Assembly (NCBI GenBank): GCA_031279295.1
Contig: JAITIT010000005.1
Location: forward strand, 1-5,443
DNA: 5,443 nucleotides
Direction: 5' to 3'
Source of the DNA: Holosporales bacterium
GTDB lineage: Bacteria > Pseudomonadota > Alphaproteobacteria > RUG11792
The notes under the pieces: model-generated
Told to the model about the DNA's origin: nothing
Seen by the model: the letters and a program-made list of their open reading frames with translations, nothing else
Database searches by the model: none
Made by a program: the position numbers and the translations under genes
Shown here: piece by piece, positions 5,095 through 5,443 of the stretch
Numbering within the stretch: the first letter of the stretch is position 1
Layout of the letters: every line of letters begins with the position of its first letter

Positions 5095-5370
5095 GCCCTG
5101 TAATGAGAATTTAACTTTAAGCAAAAAATGCCATACAAAGCTGTTAATGAAACTAAAGCAATGCATCGCACATGCAGTTGTGATGTGTAATGCATATGGG
5201 AATCCAGTGAAGTTCATTACTACTGCCTGCAGTGTACAAAAACGGAGGGAAGCACCACTAGCATGCAGGGAAGCTGGTATATCTGAGTATGCTTGGATTA
5301 GTGGATGTTCATAGATCAGTACCTCGTCCATCTGACCATGCCCCAGTAGTAACTGAGGTGTAACCGTCAT
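5071..5370 (-). pseudogene. 99-codon frame, possibly a decayed gene
   Basis: I do not recognise this frame as a protein. It begins MTVTPQLLLGHGQMDEVLIY at an ATG that overlaps, as ATGA, the stop of the short signal-peptide-like ORF to its right. It runs into the last 24 bases of the antiporter gene from the opposite side. It has no Shine-Dalgarno of its own, and a 78-codon frame is open on the other strand over the same bases, which lowers its credibility. If one base has been lost near 5370, the pair would read as a single exported protein of about 120 residues. Otherwise 5095-5443 is gene-free spacer holding repeat copy B, a seven-base-pair hairpin (CATCGCA 5164-5170 with TGTGATG 5179-5185) and no clear terminator. 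Confidence 0.25.
5092..5123 (+). repeat. Dispersed 32-bp imperfect repeat, copy B
   Basis: Matches copy A (3041-3072) at 26 of 32 positions. It starts exactly at the TAG stop of the antiporter and ends before a run of six A. On the minus strand it encodes the tail LLKVKFSLQGL of the frame at 5071-5370. Whether the repeat predates that frame or creates it cannot be told here. Confidence 0.45.
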
Positions 5371-5429
5371 GACTCCGTAGCACCTGTTCCTATCATCACC
5401 ATTGTTGATAGTAGTACTAACTTGTTCAT
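5367..5429 (-). CDS. Signal-peptide-like short ORF at the right edge
   Basis: A 20-residue ORF beginning MNKLVLLSTMVM: a charged start, then a hydrophobic stretch of about 14 residues and a small-residue end (GTGA) like a Sec signal peptide. It has a strong ribosome binding site, GGGAGGG, seven bases before the ATG, directly at the window edge. It stops at TGA within the ATGA overlap with the 99-codon frame. A good start signal plus an export signal that stops at once suggests the first codons of an exported-protein gene broken by a frameshift. A genuine tiny peptide or leader is also possible. Confidence 0.4.
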   Translation of the reverse strand: MNKLVLLSTMVMIGTGATES

Positions 5430-5443
5430 TGGGTTTCCCTCCC

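Noticed and set aside
5122..5160. Minus-strand terminator at the T6 run (5123-5128)
   Set aside because: No convincing stem precedes the run on the minus strand.
5078..5314. 78-codon plus-strand frame after the antiporter
   Set aside because: Its ATG is inside the antiporter gene in another frame, it has no ribosome binding site, and its content is low in family-like features.

Overview
The window looks like a stretch of an alphaproteobacterial chromosome, possibly from a host-associated lineage such as Rickettsiales. The pointers are a ComEC/Rec2 protein of the short alphaproteobacterial form, a CitMHS_2-type (PF16980) Na+/H+ antiporter, and a ribosome binding site that matches the alphaproteobacterial 16S 3' end over ten bases. 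TTG and GTG starts and sizeable gene-poor spacers fit a reduced genome but do not prove it. By eye the GC content is in the mid-40s. The genus cannot be named from this sequence alone.

Layout from left to right. Bases 1-247 hold no convincing gene; they contain nested inverted repeats (1-121) and small hairpins (177-214). Bases 248-2158 (minus) are comEC with a TTG start. Bases 2159-2355 are a short spacer with two adjacent hairpins and a weak candidate comEC promoter. Bases 2356-2934 (minus) are ruvA; the correct start is the inner ATG, and an extended -10 box lies over an earlier in-frame ATG. Bases 2935-3711 are gene-poor. They hold a long imperfect inverted repeat (3018-3089) followed by a plausible plus-strand terminator (3097-3128), which together could be a small RNA; then a 53-codon gene at 3297-3458 behind a near-ideal ribosome binding site, a hairpin over its stop codon, and a weaker open frame (3546-3719) running into the next gene. 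Bases 3712-5094 (plus) encode the antiporter. Bases 5095-5443 hold no convincing intact gene, but a signal-peptide-like ORF (5367-5429, minus) overlaps a 99-codon frame by ATGA, which may be a decayed exported-protein gene.

The three recognised genes do not form one pathway. RuvA is the Holliday-junction-binding subunit of the RuvAB branch-migration motor. ComEC is the inner-membrane channel for incoming single-stranded DNA in natural transformation. The antiporter handles ions. ruvA and comEC lie in the same direction 197 bp apart and could share transcription. The antiporter and the small genes before it are read divergently from ruvA. No ruvB, ruvC, other com gene, rRNA, tRNA, CRISPR array or insertion sequence is visible.

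I did not find a clear new multi-gene system. The observations most worth checking are the small-RNA-like element, a 32-bp imperfect repeat shared by 3041-3072 and 5092-5123, the unrecognised 53-aa gene, and the overlapping ORFs at the antiporter start and at the right edge.
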